NCBI GenBank assembly: GCA_958510825.1
Contig: OY294049.1
Coordinates: 30,346,774 to 30,410,773, forward strand
Direction: 5' to 3'
Origin: Brachypterus glaber
Taxonomy: Eukaryota; Arthropoda; Insecta; Coleoptera; Kateretidae
Length of the DNA: 64,000 nt
Part shown: one piece after another, positions 52,717 through 62,044 of the stretch
How the letters are laid out: each line of letters opens with the position of its first letter
Position numbering within the stretch: position 1 is the first letter of the stretch
Notes under the pieces: generated by a model
The model's database searches: none
The model's input: only the letters and a program-made list of their open reading frames with translations
Told to the model about the DNA's origin: nothing
Position numbers and translations under genes: made by a program

Positions 52717-54848
52717 AATATAGTTTCGAGAGAAACCTTCTCGCCTATTTCAACCGCCTCAACAGGTTGTCGAAAATCCACCGACCGTCGATCAAGTTGA
52801 AAACTTCTGGAGGGAAATTTATGAAGAAGTTCATCCGCTCAACCGAGATACTCCAGCGCTGGCACTGTTTGAAACATACTGCAGACCGTTTCAACAGCCA
52901 GTTGCAGAACCAGATGCACCAAATCAACAAATCACGACGGAAGAAGTTCGGAGAGCCCTTGAGGGTTCAAAGAACTTTGCGGCTCCTGGCCCAGATGGAA
53001 TAAACAACTTCTAGTGGAAGAAGTTTCCCTCAACCCACCAGCATTTAGCACGAATTTTTAACTCGTGGCTAAATTGGGAGGAGCCTATTCCTGATTGGTT
53101 TGTTGAAGGTCGTACAGTGCTCATCCCGAAGACCGGAGATTTGTCCATGCCAAAAAATTACAGGCCGATAACGTGCTTAAACGCGTGCTATAAGTTGTTT
53201 ACACTCATCTTATACATGCGAGTACTCCATGCGGCTGATCCAGTATTCCAGTCCATAAATGAGCAACGAGGGTCTAAGAGAGGTGTTGCAGGCTGTAAGG
53301 AGAACCTGCTGATAGATAAATGTATCGCACAGGACTCCATACAGTATAAGCGAAACCTCTCAATGGCCTGGGTCGACTACCGCAAGGCATTCGACACTAC
53401 ACCACATGAGCTAATCATTTTCTTGCTCAGATGCCTTGGGGTACCAGACCCTATAGTGAGATGCATAGAACAACTCTTGCCACTCTGGAAGACACGCTTT
53501 ACCATATCTTGCGGTAATGGCAAAGTCAAGACAGGGTTGGTGACACTCAGAAGAGGTGTGTTCCAGGGAGACTCCCTCAGTGCTCTTCTGTTTTGCATCT
53601 CACTACTCCCGTTATCCGTTGCTCTCAGGAATACTCGTGGATACAGTTGCGGCACACCCGGTAATAGGAGGCATAAGGTCACCCATTTATTTTATATGGA
53701 TGACTTAAAACTTTATGCCTCTGGAGAGAAAGATCTCAACCAACTCCTAAGGGTAGTGCAGGAGTAGACAAGCGCTATCGGCATGGAATTTGGCATGGAT
53801 AAATGTGCACTGGTGCATCTCAAGAGAAGGCGATCAATAGACTTCGGCGAGGACGCGCAGCTTGTGGACGGAAGCATCCTACATCATTTGGATGCCGGAG
53901 AGACGTACACCGCAGCAAGTACAGACATCGGCTCAGACAAATATGGTCATCAGAATTGTCTGGAATAAACAAGGTGTCTGCCACAAATATGCTTGCTGTT
54001 CCGATCCTACTTTACTCATTCGGAGTTATTAAGTGGGCAGTAAATGAGCTGCGCCAACTCGACGTAAGTACTCGCAAGCTTATACACCTCTATAGAAGCT
54101 TGCATCAAAGATCGTCCGTTCCACGACTGTACCTTCCACGAAATCAAGGTGGTCGTGGACTCTTAGGTTTGGAGTATCTCCACAATAGAGTGGTTTTGGA
54201 TACAGCCTGTAAAATCATTAGGAGCAGAGATCCCCTGCTACGCTTGGTCCATGACCATGAAGTAGCAGGTGCTGGAGCCTTTATCTTTAGGGCGGCCACG
54301 AGAGCAGTCGATGAACTTGGTCTCATTTTCGACACTGAAAGGGAAACCCAAAACTGATAACCGAGTTGGGTCCCGTTCAGCTAAAAGCCCACATAAAATC
54401 TACCGAGCATTTGATGCTCATGCAGTTACATATGGATAAGCCAATGCATGGAATCTTCTTTAAGACCATAGAAGACCTTGGCTTATCCAAAAAACTGACT
54501 TTTGCTTTTTTGAGGTCAGGTGGGCTGAAGTCGGAGACCGAGGGATTCATTATTGCTTGCCAAGATGGCGTTTTTAACACATTGGTCTACCGAAGCCGCG
54601 TTATGGGTTTACAGGTACCTAATATCAACTGCAGGGCCTTTCGGAAAGAGCCAGAGACCATTATGCATTTGCTATCAGCATGTTCAACATATGCGGTCTC
54701 GGCATACATCCGTAGACATAACGCTGCCTTACGAGTGCTGTACTTCTTTCTGAGGCACTCGTATGGGTTAGACGAAACGCCAGTGCCGCCCTATGCTCCA
54801 GCAGATATTGAGTCCGTGGTGGAGAATGACTGGTATTTATTTAAATAA
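52717..54848 (+). pseudogene. Third R4-like retrotransposon: RT, endonuclease domain missing
   Basis: The GC-richer RT begins near 52,720 with a pre-RT region (ENFWREIYEEVHP), then LEGSKNFAAPGPDGINNF, a stop, and the main frame 53,117-53,767: IPKTGDLSMPKNYRPITCLN, WVDYRKAFDTTPHELI, RRGVFQGDSLSALLFCI and the catalytic FYMDDLKLYA (~53,690). After stops/frameshifts, 53,803-54,357 holds the thumb (VPILLYSFGVIKWAVNEL) and 54,366-54,848 a region with CRAFRKEPETIMHLLSAC, where the second zinc-binding Cys is Phe. Coding stops at DWYLFK against (AAT)n; the restriction-like endonuclease is absent. Confidence 0.88.
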
Positions 54849-54871
54849 TAATTATAATAATAATAATAATA
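54844..54871. repeat. (AAT)n remnant followed by T-run
   Basis: AATAATAATTATAATAATAA then T9; forms the 3' boundary of the R4-like element and the 5' boundary of the APE-type fragment. Confidence 0.9.
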
Positions 54872-55026
54872 TTTTTTTTTCACATGGACAGTAATGCGGA
54901 CACAATAACACTAATCCAAGAACCCTGGATTGTGAAATCTAAAGTTTCCGGCTTCGGCAGCTTAAAAGGGACTATTTTTGAAAATAGCTATATTCAAAAG
55001 TCTAGGACGTGTATATACATACCTAA

Positions 55027-55161
55027 GGGCCACTTGCCCCAAAGATGGTTTAACTTTAAAATTGGATTAAATGGACGGTCAACCAATCAGAATGCAGTAT
55101 TTTTAACTTAAACTTAGTTTAGTTGACATAATCCCAGTTTAAGATTTGGTGCAAGTGGCCC
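55027..55161. mobile_element. Intact 135-bp Harbinger-like MITE
   Basis: GGGCCACTTGCCCCAA...TTTGGTGCAAGTGGCCC, flanked by TAA (55,024-55,026; 55,162-55,164). Inserted in the endonuclease reading frame. Confidence 0.93.
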
Positions 55162-55396
55162 TAAGCAATATGAAGCTACTCTAGTAACTCAGTTGAGCAC
55201 AGCTGACATTACAACTGTGAGAATGAACTATAGTGTAAAGGGTAACCAAGAAGAACTTTTTATAGCATCGGCATACCTCCCACAAGATACAGGTACGCAA
55301 CCTCCATCAGAGGAACTTGCCAACCTGATAAACTTTTGCCAACGGGAAAAAAAAGCCTTATAGGTGGATGTGACAGTAACTCTCATCACATTGTGT

Positions 55397-57492
55397 TGTA
55401 CCGTAATTAATACGTTCACTGCCAACGGCTAGTTTTGACAGCGGAGCAATGGGTATGGGCAAGGGAAAAATAGAAAGAATTGATTAATGTTGTTAGGGGC
55501 GCCAGTTACTTTAGCTTTTACTCCTTTAGGTAAGTAACAACCTAGTGTAAATACTTAAACTTTTCAGTTTGAGAAAATATAACCCCTAAATAAAATAAGA
55601 TAATCCATTTGAGAAATTTATTATAAATAAACTTAATGAAAGCACATCAAGTAATGTATTAATATATATAAAAAATATGTGTAATTATATTAAGATATAA
55701 TTAAAGAAATCTTAATAAAAATTACTAAATTCAGAAATCATTCGACTTAAATGTATAAAGAAAACATGAAGTTCAGCAAGCACCAAGAAATGTATGTAAA
55801 CAACAATCATTTCTTGCAGTGTATAAAAGTCATGCTTAAATTAGAAATCATTTAATCAAAAGTATGATATTTAATAATTAATAAATGAGATTAAATGTTT
55901 TTAAAAAAAATAAGTACCTAAAAAAATGAACAAAAGCCAGAAGGGCATATAGTATTAATCAATACTATATCAGATCTGATAAAGTTTACAGTTATAAGAA
56001 TATTGAAATAAAAGAATTTAAAAATATGAAATATTGCTTTCAAAAGTTTTCAGAATGAGTACTTAGCTGGTTTCTGCAAAATCCATGAGGTATGAATTCC
56101 ATCGTCTCCATCTGTGCAAGTCTCCCCTATGCTGATGAATTCATTTCTCAAATGAAAGAAAAAAAAATATAGGCTGTCCCATCTACTTTGGAAAAATTAT
56201 CTTCCAGGATAAAATGTACGATTGAAAATGTTGTCCGGGATAAAATATACTTTTGAAAATTATGTCCAATATAAAATTGTCTGCTAGACGGTCATATAGA
56301 ATTTATCTATGCCGAAAAATACAGAACCATGTTCCAACAGAACATCACTCCATGCGGAGAACTTGTATATCAAATATACCAAAATAAACTTCAACTTAAA
56401 TTAATGTAATTCCATATTAATGGTATAGAAATGGTGAGTAATTAATGGTAATTAATTAATGTAGTAATAATGGTGCTAAAACAATAATTATATCTCAGAA
56501 ATATTCTAAGAAACAGAAAAATTTAACTTACGTGTCATTCTAAGTCTTCGATGTCCATCGAAACGTTATAAATGCGTAATTGTAGAAAATAACAGTTATA
56601 ATATCTTCCGCATTGTTTAAATATTCATTTTCACTAACTTTAAATAAAAATACATGAAGGATTACTTCGATGATTACAGAAAATAAACACTCGTCAAAAT
56701 GACACCACCATTGTACAGAGTTCATCAAGAAAAGAGCGAAAATCGACCTTATCAACCGGTATGAACCCTTCAGGTAAATAAAATACTATTTCTGAACTAT
56801 TAGCGACATCTATGCAAGTCATTATCAACTACAGTTTTACCGTATAGGATTCCTAATAAAGGTAACTGAAACGACACCAAAAATAATAACTAATTAAAAG
56901 AATGTTTCCTAATAAATCCGTATTAGTGATATCTAACCTCAAAATATTACTCTAAGAAACAAATATAAACAATACTTATTGTTTATCAGCAAAACTAATA
57001 AAAATACGAACAGAATACTAAGTGTCCTGTGAACTAAGTATAAACAAAATACTGAATCTAAGTGAGCAGTTCCAGCAAACTATTTTCAACAAATTCTGGA
57101 TTATCCCGAAGCAATAAGCATATGAAACTTTCCACAAGAGAGACAAGCTACAGGTGAAAGCCAGTGAAATCCAACCCTCAATAGACTCTGAAACATATAA
57201 AAACCAGGTAAGTCCATAGACAAATGCACTATAGAGAAATAAGTCATATGATTCTTTATTATTAAAAATCATATTCTAATTATGTTTTCTTTATGTTATT
57301 TTCAGGTAGAACTATGGAATAGAGACTCATATGGTTAGAATTCAGTTCCTGCTACAAAATAGTCCCAGATACAAAATAGTTCTGTACGTACGTAACTATT
57401 TATATACAAAATAAACATAAATTATAACGTAAGTAAACGAATAGTTTAATTAACCCTTGCTATATTACAAAGTGACGATTTATATCGTTACA
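55397..57492. mobile_element. TG...CA element with 4-bp TSD (solo LTR or LTR-derived)
   Basis: The left end TGTACCGTAATTAATACG and right end TATATCGTTACA (inverted ends TGTAMCG) are bounded by GTGT (55,393-55,396; 57,493-57,496). Removing it restores HHIVWGNKN in the host frame. It is 2,096 bp, AT-rich, with no ORF above ~85 codons, no LTR pair and no primer site recognised. A very long solo LTR (for example BEL/Pao or Ty3-type) is the simplest reading, but other non-coding elements with TG...CA ends are possible. Confidence 0.75.
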
Positions 57493-57668
57493 GTGTGGGG
57501 CAACAAAAACATCGACGGAAGAGGCAAAGTACTGCTAGAGTTTCTGTCTGGCACAAACCTAGAGATATTAAATCGTGGATGCGAACCTACATTCGTAACA
57601 CGCCGGGGTCACACTGTAATTGACATTACACTGGCCACTTCTGATATCTCAAAACATATAACTGACTG

Positions 57669-58560
57669 GGTATGTATTCTCGGGCTCGAGAGAACGCATT
57701 CCCGGGAGAAAGGTAGTGTGGGTTGCATATTCTTTCTCTCGAAACGCAAAACTACTTATTCTTGAACTTCACTTCGCACGAAAATCGAGGAACTTTACTT
57801 CTACTACTCGGGAGCCTGAGAAGCGAGCGTTCACGGATATTTTGACATATAAGTTAGTCGCGCGCATTTAAATATAACCCTATTTTGGCTTTGGTTTTGT
57901 GTTATTATTTTGAATACCGTTTTATTTTATAATAGTTAATGAAAGAAGATTTTTTATATTTAGAAATTATTATACATATTATAATAATAATAATAATAAC
58001 ATAACGATGGACGATTTGGAAATTGTGGGGGCTGTTGCCCTTTTGGGAGATCTGCAAGATGGGGAAGACCAAATGGAGAACTAAGAACGGGAAGTGTTGG
58101 CTAGGACCGACCCTTTCCAACTTTCTAACAAAAAAATTTTAGTGAATTCAGGACTAAACAGCCCACTAATAACAAGAGGGTTGTCCTGAATAAAATTTAA
58201 AACTATTTTTTTTGTTGACTGCTGGTGGGCGCAGATCTTTTTCTGTTTTTATTTTCATTTTCAGTCATTTCTTACACTTTAATTTTTGGATATTAATTAT
58301 AAAAAATATTCTAACCATAGCAACTTGCTTACAAATAATAAAAATAAAGACAGCCTGCGCACGCAAATTCGTGTCACATAATCTGATTGATTAAAATCCG
58401 CTAAAATACTTGGCAACGCTGCAGCCGGCTGCAGAGATCCCATCACGCTCACTACTGTTCAAGAATAGCATTTTTTAACTTTGGGGAACTTTGATATGAT
58501 GTGATCAATTCCCTTCCTACGAAAATTGTTCACGTTCTCTCGAGCCCGAGAATAGATACC
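57669..58560. mobile_element. 892-bp TIR element (GGTATSTATTCTCGGGCTCG ends)
   Basis: The ends GGTATGTATTCTCGGGCTCG and CGAGCCCGAGAATAGATACC are inverted for ~32 bp, flanked by CTG on both sides (57,666-57,668; 58,561-58,563). Removal reconnects TDW with RVSS. The interior has only short ORFs; one stretch (58,008-58,110) reads MDDLEIVGAVALLGDLQDGE-like codons, as in the N-terminus of a Harbinger-type transposase ORF, also present inverted at 58,860-58,930. A 3-bp TSD and this start fit PIF/Harbinger loosely; not firm. Confidence 0.8.
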
Positions 58561-58996
58561 CTGGCGTGTATCATCAGGCAGGCTGTCTTTATTTTTATTA
58601 TTTGTAAGCAAGTTGCTATGGTTTGAATATTTTTTATAATTAATATCCAAAAATTAAAGTGTAAGAAATGACTGAAAATGAAAATAAAAACAGAAAAATA
58701 TCATCGCCCACCAGCAGTCAACAAAAAAAATAGTTTTAAATTTTATTCAGGACACCCTCTTGTTATTAGTGGGCTGTTTAGTCCTGAATTGACTACAATT
58801 TTTTTGTTAGAAAGTTGGAAAGGGTAGGTCCTAGCCAACACTACCCGTTCTTAGTTCTCCATTTGGTCTTCCGCATCTTCCAGATCTCCCAAAAGGGCAA
58901 TAGCCCCCACAATTTCCAAATCGTCCATCGTTATGTTATTATTATTATTATAATATGTATAATAATTTCTAAATATAAAAAAGCTTCTTTCATTAA

Positions 58997-59131
58997 GGGC
59001 CACTTGCACCAACTCTCAAACTGGGATTATCTCAATTAAACTGAGTTTAAGTTAAAAATACTGCATCCTGATTGGTTAACCTTCCATTTAATCCAAGTTT
59101 AAGGTTAAAAAATCTTTGGTGCAAATAGCCC
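58997..59131. mobile_element. 135-bp Harbinger-like MITE with visible empty site
   Basis: GGGCCACTTGCACC...TTGGTGCAAATAGCCC between TAA (58,994-58,996) and TAA (59,132-59,134). The inverted paralogue near 57,940 (ATAGTTAATGAAAGAAG) shows the unoccupied site with one TAA. Confidence 0.95.
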
Positions 59132-59657
59132 TAACTATTATAAAATAAAACGGTATTCAAAATAATAACACAAAACCAAAGCCAAAATAGGGTTATGTTT
59201 AACTGCACGCGACTAACTTATATGGAGTAAAATTATTTAAGAACAGCCACACTTGACATCGACCCCCTCCGATTTGGCTGATTTTTGGTGGGCATGTTAC
59301 CCACCCAGAAAGTAGTCAAAAGCCAAAATATTAGATCCCGCAAAAATTTATTGGCTAAACTGTAGCCATTTTTCTTTTTTTTTTTCAAAATTTTGACTTG
59401 AATTTGGGTATTTTTGAATACGCAGGTGTTTTTTGTAGTAAAAGGCTGAAATTTGGGTTTCTAGTGTAAAATTGACCAAGGAACAATAACATGGTCTCAT
59501 ATTTGATCTACGACAAATATCTTCAAAAATATGGGTCAAAAACACTCCAAATTTACCAAAAAAGTCCCAAATCTTGGGGAAATGGTTAAAAAATGTTTTC
59601 TTTTGCTATCTTGTAGAGATAGAATTAACGAATCCAATGAGCATTCGCACAATTTTT

Positions 59658-59800
59658 CGGCAGACTAACATCTCTACTCTAAACTTCTCTACTCCATAAC
59701 ATCCCTACTCCATAACAGCCCTACTCCATAACAACTCTACTCCGTAACATATCTACTCTATAACATCTCTACCCCGTAACAACTCTACTCCACACTATAT
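59658..59800. repeat. 15-16-bp minisatellite (CTCTACTCCATAACATC), arm 1
   Basis: Tandem AACATCTCTACTCCRTAAC units after GGCAGACTAACATCTCTAC. Related arrays at 60,072-60,200 (same orientation) and inverted at 60,470-60,610 and 61,890-62,040; each ends with ACTATATGCACTTTATTAGC. Confidence 0.92.
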
Positions 59801-60068
59801 GCACTTTATTAGCCACTTCAGTGGAATTAAATTTATTTCTATTTGAAAAAAAAAATATGAGCCTTTAATGAGGCCTTCTCAAAATTCCCAGTGTACATTT
59901 TTTCAAGATCCGAGGAGGTCAAATATATATTGTTAGATTTCTCATCAAGTGCTACTTCACAAAGCACATGTGGGAGTGGAATCGTGGCAGTTTTTTTTCT
60001 TTTGGCCAATTTAGCTCCTTGGCTGGAAGCATTGGCATCAGGAGTGACACATCCACTTCTGATGGCAT

Positions 60069-60617
60069 TGTCGGCAGACTAACATCTCTACTCTAAATTT
60101 CTCTACTCCCTAACATCCCTACTACATAACAACTCTACTCTGTAACATCCCTACTCCATAACATCTCTACTCCGTAACAACTCTACTCCTCACTATATGC
60201 ACTCGATTAGCCACTTGTCTTAACTCAAAAAAATATATGTCATGCTAAGTCACTGTCAAATATGAATTTAGTTTTTTAATTACTTACTTATTAATGCATG
60301 TTAAGAGACGCGGAAAATGTGAATTTTAGAATAATTCGTTTATGATTGTTCTAGATTTAAATTTAAAGATAAACGTTTTTTAGGAAAAAAATAAAATAAT
60401 CTAGAAGAAGAAGCTTCTTTGTTCTGCAAACCGCTCATTTATTATAAAGTGGCTAATAAAGTGCATATAGTGTGGAGTAGAGTTGTTACGGAGTAGAGTT
60501 GTTACGGAGTAGAGATGTTATGGAGTAGGGATATTACAGAGTAGAGTTGTTATGGAGTAGGGATGTTATGGAGTAGGGATGTTAGGAAGTAGAGAAATTT
60601 AGAGTAGAGATGGTAGT
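60069..60617. mobile_element. Inner foldback (GGCAGACTAAC ends) in the left gene copy
   Basis: GGCAGACTAACATCTCTACT at 60,070 and AGTAGAGATGGTAGTCTGCC at 60,617 are inverted; both arms have the 15-16-bp minisatellite and TATGCACT...TTAGCCACTT. CTTCTGAT occurs on both sides (60,056-60,063; 60,619-60,626), a possible 8-bp TSD with a few extra bases on the left. The 240-bp centre is AT-rich with no ORF. Confidence 0.8.
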
Positions 60618-60619
60618 CT

Positions 60620-61010
60620 GCCCTTCTGATTCGTCACTGTAGACGTCGGTGACTATTGCAATATATCTGCTTTTCGCCAACCTAACAACTTACATTCCAC
60701 CAAAAACACTTAGTTTCGGATGGTCTGGGGGCCTTGGTGAGGGCATGATTTAAAGAAGGCTCATCATACTTGTCATTTGAAATCTTCCAGCAAGCTACTG
60801 AATTGTCTAAAAAGAGAAAGGAAAACATACATAAAAGCCTAGGAAAAAAACAAAGATAGTTACATTAATTAATATTTGGTTATCTTACCTGTCATTGGCT
60901 TTATAAAATGAAATGTTCTTGTTCCAGGTACTATTTCAAGATGAGGCATAATTTCTACGTACATTTTTCTCAAATCTTCTACCTCAGTTTTAGATAAAAC
61001 TCTGATTTCT
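60620..61010 (-). pseudogene. Inverted partial copy of the foldback gene
   Basis: Minus-strand mirror of 61,258-61,640. It keeps the TEVEDLRKMYVEIMPHLE codons, a GTAAGATA donor at 60,888, an 82-bp intron and a TTTCTCTTTTTAG acceptor at 60,807, then DNSVACWKISNDKYDEPSLN. After TKAPRPSET the frame shifts. The 5' part (beyond QSEIRV) is missing at the palindrome centre, and the 3' part continues at 59,880-60,063 beyond the inner foldback. Confidence 0.85.
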
Positions 61011-61066
61011 GACTGCAAGGGTATTTTAAAAACCTTTGCAGTCAGAAATCAGAGTTTAAGCTCAAA

Positions 61067-61800
61067 GTGTCGCATACTTATTTTGTAACAAGTCATGAGA
61101 AATCGCAATATGATGTCAATGGTGGCTCAGTCAAGAGGAAGGCAAGACGGGCCAGCTTGCAGAGGCCACTAGACAACCAAATCATTAACGCCCATGACTT
61201 ATTTGAATTTTGTAGTTCAGAGATAAGTGGCAAATTTCTATTTCAGTTTGTTTCAAAAACTGAGGTAGAAGATTTGAGAAAAATGTATGTAGAAATTATG
61301 CCTCATCTTGAAACAGTACCTGGAACAAGAACGTTTCATTTTATAAAGCCAATGACAGGTAGGATAACTAAATATTAATTAATGTAACTATCTTTGTTTT
61401 TTTCCTAGGCTTTTATGTATGTTTTCCTTTCTCTTTTTAGACAATTCAGTAGCTTGCTGGAAGATTTCAAATGACAAGTATGATGAGCCTTCTTTAAATC
61501 ATGCCCTCACCAAGGCCCCCAGACCATCCGAAACTTTAAGTGTTTTTGGTGGAATGTATTTTGTTGTTAGGTTGGCAAAAAACAGATATGTTGCAATGGT
61601 CATCGACGTCTACAGCGACGAATCAGAAGTGGAAGTGTCACTCCTGATGCCAAGGCTTCCAGCCAAGGAGCTAAATTGGCCAAAAGAAAAAAAACTGCAA
61701 CAATTCCACTCCCACATGTGCTTTGTGAAGTAGCACTTGATGAGAAGTCTAACAAAATATATTTGACTTCCTCGGATCTTAAAAAATGTACACTCTGAGA
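61067..61800 (+). CDS. Spliced ORF of unknown function inside the foldback
   Basis: Exon 1 (61,067-61,358) encodes MSHTYFVTSHEKSQYDVNGG, a basic patch VKRKARRASL, then INAHDLFEFCSSEISGKFLF and VPGTRTFHFIKP. An 82-bp intron (61,359-61,440, GT...AG, phase 1) leads to exon 2 with DNSVACWKISNDKYDEPSLN, GMYFVVRLAKNRYVAMVIDV and PRLPAKELNWPKE. An A8 run at ~61,686 shifts the frame; in another frame LPHVLCEVALDEKSNKIYLT-like codons continue to a TGA near 61,797. The arrangement (PGTR-FH-F-P, then a VAM..DVY... barrel-like segment and WP) resembles C-terminal regions of uncharacterised proteins tied to DNA transposons in invertebrates. No catalytic motif is seen. Its N-terminus may lie upstream of 61,067 (in-frame codons FAVRNQSLS-like). 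Confidence 0.65.
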
Positions 61801-61889
61801 ATTTTGAGAAGGCCTCATTAAAGGTTCATATTATTTTTTTTTAAATAAAAATAAATTTAATTCCACTGAAGTGGCTAATAAAGTGCATA

Positions 61890-62044
61890 TAGTGTGGAGT
61901 AGAGTTGTTACGGGGTAGAGATGTTACGGAGTAGAGATGTTACGGAGTAGAGATGTTACGGAGTAGAGTTGTTATGGAGTAGGGCTGTTATAGAGTAGGG
62001 ATGTTATGGAGTAAAGAAATTTAGAGTAGAGATGTTAGTCTGCC
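61890..62044. repeat. 15-16-bp minisatellite, arm 4 (GGAGTAGAGATGTTACGG)
   Basis: About nine units, inverted relative to the 59,658 array, closing with AGAGATGTTAGTCTGCC. Confidence 0.92.

Larger units (their letters stand above)
54878..58575 (+). pseudogene. APE-type endonuclease fragment with three nested insertions
   Basis: The reading frame is in pieces: 54,884-55,020 (DTITLIQEPWIVKSKVSGFG), 55,165-55,396 (ELFIASAYLPQDTGTQPPSE, GGCDSNSHH), 57,493-57,668 (GRGKVLLEFLSGTNLEILNR, PTFVTRRGHTVIDITLATSD) and 58,563-58,575 (WRVSS). It is homologous along its length to the endonuclease ORF at 29.6-31.0 kb. The interruptions are a MITE (55,027-55,161), a TG...CA element (55,397-57,492) and a TIR element (57,669-58,560). 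The fragment ends where an inverted copy of the last element begins. Confidence 0.92.

Noticed and set aside
57018..57272. 84-aa hydrophobic minus-strand ORF in the TG...CA element
   Set aside because: No recognisable domain, and surrounded by stops; likely chance in AT-rich DNA.
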